Shown piece by piece: positions 61,053 to 64,000 of a stretch of 64,000 bases of DNA (position 1 is the stretch's first letter; every line of letters starts with the position of its first letter). A program made the translations under genes and the position numbers. This DNA is from Rhynchopus sp. YZ270_cl-10 (Eukaryota; Euglenozoa; Diplonemea; Diplonemida; Diplonemidae), in contig OZ037838.1 in assembly GCA_964035575.1 (NCBI GenBank), positions 1,426,001-1,490,000 of the forward strand, given 5' to 3'. The notes under the pieces are model-generated. The model had not been told where the DNA came from, did not search any database, and worked only from the letters and a program-made list of their open reading frames with translations.

Positions 61053-62183
61053 ATGGATGTGACCTTTGTGCTGGAAGAGTCAGGCGTGACTGCGACAGTG
61101 GAGGTGCCGTGCGAGGCGGACGTTGCAGCGGCAAAGGAGGTTGCGTGCACGGCGCTTGCTGTCTCGCCTGCGTCTGTCGAGATGCGCATCGGCACGCAGG
61201 TGCTGGAGGGGACGTGCCGTCTGCAGGACACTGCGTTTGGTGCAGGGGTGCAGGTTGTGCTTGCCTGTCCTCGCTTTGCCGACATCAAGTGTCCTGCTGA
61301 GTACGCTGTACCACCTCGCATGGAACCTATTACGGGTAGGCAGCGGATGAATCTGTATTACTTTTCGTTGTCTCCTTGTGGAGCACTCTGCCTCTTTACA
61401 CAGAATGCAGGTTATGTGACCGGCCTTGATACAGAAACCTTCAGCCCTGCCTTCAGATTCAAAGTAGACTTTGAGGTGCGCGGTGCGCCTGCCATCTCAC
61501 GGTGCAAGACACGCTGCTACCTAGTGTGCAAGGAAGAAGGTCTGCACGAGGTTGCGCTTCCGGGTGGGGAGGTGCTACGCAAAGTTAACGGCACCTCGCA
61601 GTCAGTGTTTGCGTGTGGTGGTGTTGTTGTCTCGAAGGGCAAAGATGGCGTCTCTGTGTATGACGAAGACCTGACGTTGCTCCACACTCTCTCGAACGAA
61701 GGGTTTTTGGCCTTGGCAGTATCGGACTGTGGTGGGTGGGTGCTCACCTCCTCCAAATCAGAGAAGGACGCACGTCTGTGGGATGTGAACACAGGTGAAG
61801 CTGTGGCATGTGTGCCTGCAGAGGGGTGGTCTAGCGTGGTGCTTTCACGATCTGCCTCTGTCTTTGCTGTGGTATGCATGGATAAAATGCAGCTCTACAA
61901 CTGGAGTGGTGCGGCTATTCGCATATTTAAAAAGGCGCATCAGTTATTTGCTGGCGTGCAGTTCACTCCGTGTGGGAAGTATCTCGTAGTACGGGTGATG
62001 GATATGGATGCTGGCAAACAACATTTACTGCACCAGTATGATGTGGCGACCATGTCCTGTGTGCGTGAGATACCGGACTCCGACAGCTGCGAAGGGTTTG
62101 CGATATCGCCGTGTTCACGTGTGGTACTATTTGCGAATACGAGACGAAACACTTTTGAGACGAAACATCTGTACCCCTACTGA
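61053..62183 (+). CDS. ubiquitin-like/propeller family, member 15
   Basis: 376 residues. Closest to 55409: the hypervariable segment contains PPRMEPITGRQ with two extra residues (RMNLYYF). Blade 5 has LYNWSGAAIRIF where most copies have LYDWSGAAL, and blade 4 WVLTSSKSEKDARLWD. D-to-G change in the first domain (AFGAGVQ). 5' flank of the GTGCGCACATCGCATACAC type. Ends LYPY. Confidence 0.85.
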   Translation: MDVTFVLEESGVTATVEVPCEADVAAAKEVACTALAVSPASVEMRIGTQVLEGTCRLQDTAFGAGVQVVLACPRFADIKCPAEYAVPPRMEPITGRQRMNLYYFSLSPCGALCLFTQNAGYVTGLDTETFSPAFRFKVDFEVRGAPAISRCKTRCYLVCKEEGLHEVALPGGEVLRKVNGTSQSVFACGGVVVSKGKDGVSVYDEDLTLLHTLSNEGFLALAVSDCGGWVLTSSKSEKDARLWDVNTGEAVACVPAEGWSSVVLSRSASVFAVVCMDKMQLYNWSGAAIRIFKKAHQLFAGVQFTPCGKYLVVRVMDMDAGKQHLLHQYDVATMSCVREIPDSDSCEGFAISPCSRVVLFANTRRNTFETKHLYPY

Positions 62184-62506
62184 GTGATGTTTTGCGAGAG
62201 GTTGTGTTTGTGCAGCTTCTCGCAGGCAGTCCACCCCAGAAGCACCTCCTCGCTGTCGCTGAGTACTGCACTGTTCTGCTGTAGTGAGACCACCGACGGG
62301 ATACTCATTATTTTTTCCCGGGGACATGACACTTGAGACATATCGATATATATCGTTGGAAATATTTTAGTAAATGCGAAGACGATTCTTGTGCTCCTCA
62401 CTTCTCCCCCACACTATGTCAATACAACAGGTTAGAGCGTTTGTCACATCGCATACACAACCTTGCAGAACACGACACCCGCTGCCTCTAACGAAGACAC
62501 AAAACA

Positions 62507-63622
62507 ATGGATGTGACCTTTGTGCTGGAAGAGTCAGGCGTGACTGCGACAGTGGAGGTGCCGTGCGAGGCGGACGTTGCAGCGGCAAAGGAGGTTGCGT
62601 GCACGGCGCTTGCTGTCTCGCCTGCGTCTGTCGAGATGCGCATCGGCACGCAGGTGCTGGAGGGGACGTGCCGTCTGCAGGACACTGCGTTTGATGCAGG
62701 GGTGCAGGTTGTGCTTGCCTGTCCTCGCTTTGCCGACATCAAGTGTCCTGCTGAGTACAGTGTAGATGCGCCATCTGGTGGGCAGGGGATGAATATTAAT
62801 TACTTTTCGCTGTCTCCTTGTGGAGCACTCTGCCTCTTTACACAGGAGGAACGCAACGTCGCCGGCCTCGATACAGAAACCTTCAGCCCTGCCTTCACGT
62901 TCAAAGTAGACTTTGCGGTGTGCAGTGTACCTGCCATCTCACGGTGCAAGACACGCTGCTACCTGGCGAGTAGGAATTGTCTTGCGGAGGTTTCGCTTCC
63001 GGGTGGGGAGGTGCTCCGCAAAGTTGACGGCCGCTCGTACGCAGTGTACGCGTGTGGTGGTGTTGTCTCCTGTGGCGAACAAGGAAGCGTCTCTGTGTAT
63101 GACGAAGACCTGACGTTGCTCCGCTTGCGCCCTCACATCTGGTACCTAGGTGGTATGATGGCAGTGTCTGGCTGTGGTGGGTGGGTGATCACCTCCTCCC
63201 TCAGCGATGAGAAGGCACGTCTGTGGGATGTGAACACAGGTGAAGCTGTGGTATGTGTGCCTGCGGATGGGAGGCCGGTGGCTTTTTCACTGCCTGCCTC
63301 GCTCTTTGCTGTGGTATGCTCTGACAAAGTGCAGCTCTATGACTGGAGTGGTGTGGCTCTTCGCAGCTTTGAAAAAAAAGGTTATATTTTAGTTTGCATG
63401 CGATTCACACCATGTGGGAAGTACCTCGTAGGAATGTTTTTGGATGGTTATGGGTTTGCTGAATATTCACTGCACCAGTATGATGTGGCAACCATGTCCT
63501 GTGTGCGTGTGATCACTGATGTAGACTGTCGCTCGTTTGCGATATCGCCGTGTTTACGTGTGGTATTGTTTATGAGCTCGGTATGCGAAAGCATTGTGAT
63601 GAGGCATCTGTACCCCTACTGA
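62507..63622 (+). CDS. ubiquitin-like/propeller family, member 16
   Basis: 371 residues. Hypervariable segment SVDAPSGGQGMNINYF. Blade 1 reads ERNVAGLDTETF; blade 2 SVPAISRC … ASRNCLAEVSLPGG. The blade 3-4 junction is the most divergent of the family (LRLRPHIWYLGGMMAVSGCG instead of SHxxC…AVSDCG). Blade 5 VAFSLPASLFAV. Ends LYPY with MRH in place of TRH. Partial 5' flank of the CACATCGCATACAC type. Confidence 0.85.
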   Translation: MDVTFVLEESGVTATVEVPCEADVAAAKEVACTALAVSPASVEMRIGTQVLEGTCRLQDTAFDAGVQVVLACPRFADIKCPAEYSVDAPSGGQGMNINYFSLSPCGALCLFTQEERNVAGLDTETFSPAFTFKVDFAVCSVPAISRCKTRCYLASRNCLAEVSLPGGEVLRKVDGRSYAVYACGGVVSCGEQGSVSVYDEDLTLLRLRPHIWYLGGMMAVSGCGGWVITSSLSDEKARLWDVNTGEAVVCVPADGRPVAFSLPASLFAVVCSDKVQLYDWSGVALRSFEKKGYILVCMRFTPCGKYLVGMFLDGYGFAEYSLHQYDVATMSCVRVITDVDCRSFAISPCLRVVLFMSSVCESIVMRHLYPY

Positions 63623-63954
63623 GTGATGTTTTGCGAGAGGTTGTGTTTATTCAGCTTCTCGCAGGTAGTCCACCCCAGAAGCACCTCCTCGCTGTCGCTG
63701 AGTACTGCGGTGTGTTGCTATCGTGCGTTGCATCAGTATTTGCGTTGCACCCTCGACCTACTAGCCTGTGAGGGAATTCACTTTGAGGATAACGACCACA
63801 CCACCCTTTACCCCACTCTTACTTTTGCTTTGTTCAAACCCTCTTCTGTTGGTGGAAACTACCGACACAACTAAAACATCACAAACACACAAAACAAAAC
63901 AACCCACACCTCATCTCCTTCCTAACAGAGCTGGAACAAGAAGAAGACAAAACA
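63623..63954 (+). repeat. shared flank between the last two copies
   Basis: Resembles 55078-55408: conserved 3' signature, then CTACTAGCCTGTGAGGGAATT, GATAACGACCACACCACC and the CTAACAGAGCTGGAACAAG block before the next ATG. Confidence 0.65.
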
Positions 63955-64000
63955 ATGGATGTGACCTTTGTGCTGGAAGAGTCAGGCGTGACTGCGACAG
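63955..64000 (+). CDS. ubiquitin-like/propeller family, start of a further copy (cut by window)
   Basis: ATG and the first 15 codons (MDVTFVLEESGVTAT) are identical to the other copies; the window ends inside the gene. The array therefore continues beyond 64 kb. Confidence 0.8.
   Translation, partial: MDVTFVLEESGVTAT

Overview
The window looks like nuclear DNA of a microbial eukaryote (protist); I cannot place the lineage. Coding stretches are GC-rich and sharply bounded, set in AT-rich DNA full of homopolymer runs. Five genes share a TATA-like box 91 bases before the ATG. Several exon-like islands have polypyrimidine-AG acceptors and GTAAGT/GTGAGA donors. There is no bacterial-style gene packing. 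Every gene I can support lies on the + strand.

Layout: (1) 1-3.9 kb has no supportable gene and holds low-complexity DNA, a minisatellite and small hairpins. (2) 4.2-12.6 kb is a tandem array of five copies of one gene family, the first with a frameshift. (3) 12.6-37.9 kb is repeat-rich. It has one clear gene (17996-19345, a Ser/Pro-rich protein), two very large near-perfect palindromes (2.0 and 1.4 kb), a hAT-like element with a target duplication, many miniature inverted-repeat elements, a dispersed stem-loop family and isolated exon-like islands. (4) 37.9-46.5 kb has a long family member with a C-terminal extension, two ordinary members and a 754-residue PDZ/coiled-coil protein. (5) 48-64 kb has nine more family members, the last cut by the window edge. 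One of them has a 1.64 kb transposon inserted exactly at its stop codon.

The dominant feature is the multigene family: 17 copies counting the broken and the partial one. Each protein has an almost invariant N-terminal ubiquitin-like domain (about 71 residues) and a seven-bladed WD40-like propeller. The propeller framework is conserved, but short segments at equivalent blade positions vary strongly between copies. Sequence blocks are shuffled: the same 5' flank sits in front of different propellers, and some propellers combine halves of two subtypes. A constant domain plus a variable recognition-type scaffold suggests a diversifying family for recognition or for substrate choice in ubiquitin-like signalling. 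That function is inference. The rest of the window is best read as the repeat landscape in which the array expands and recombines.
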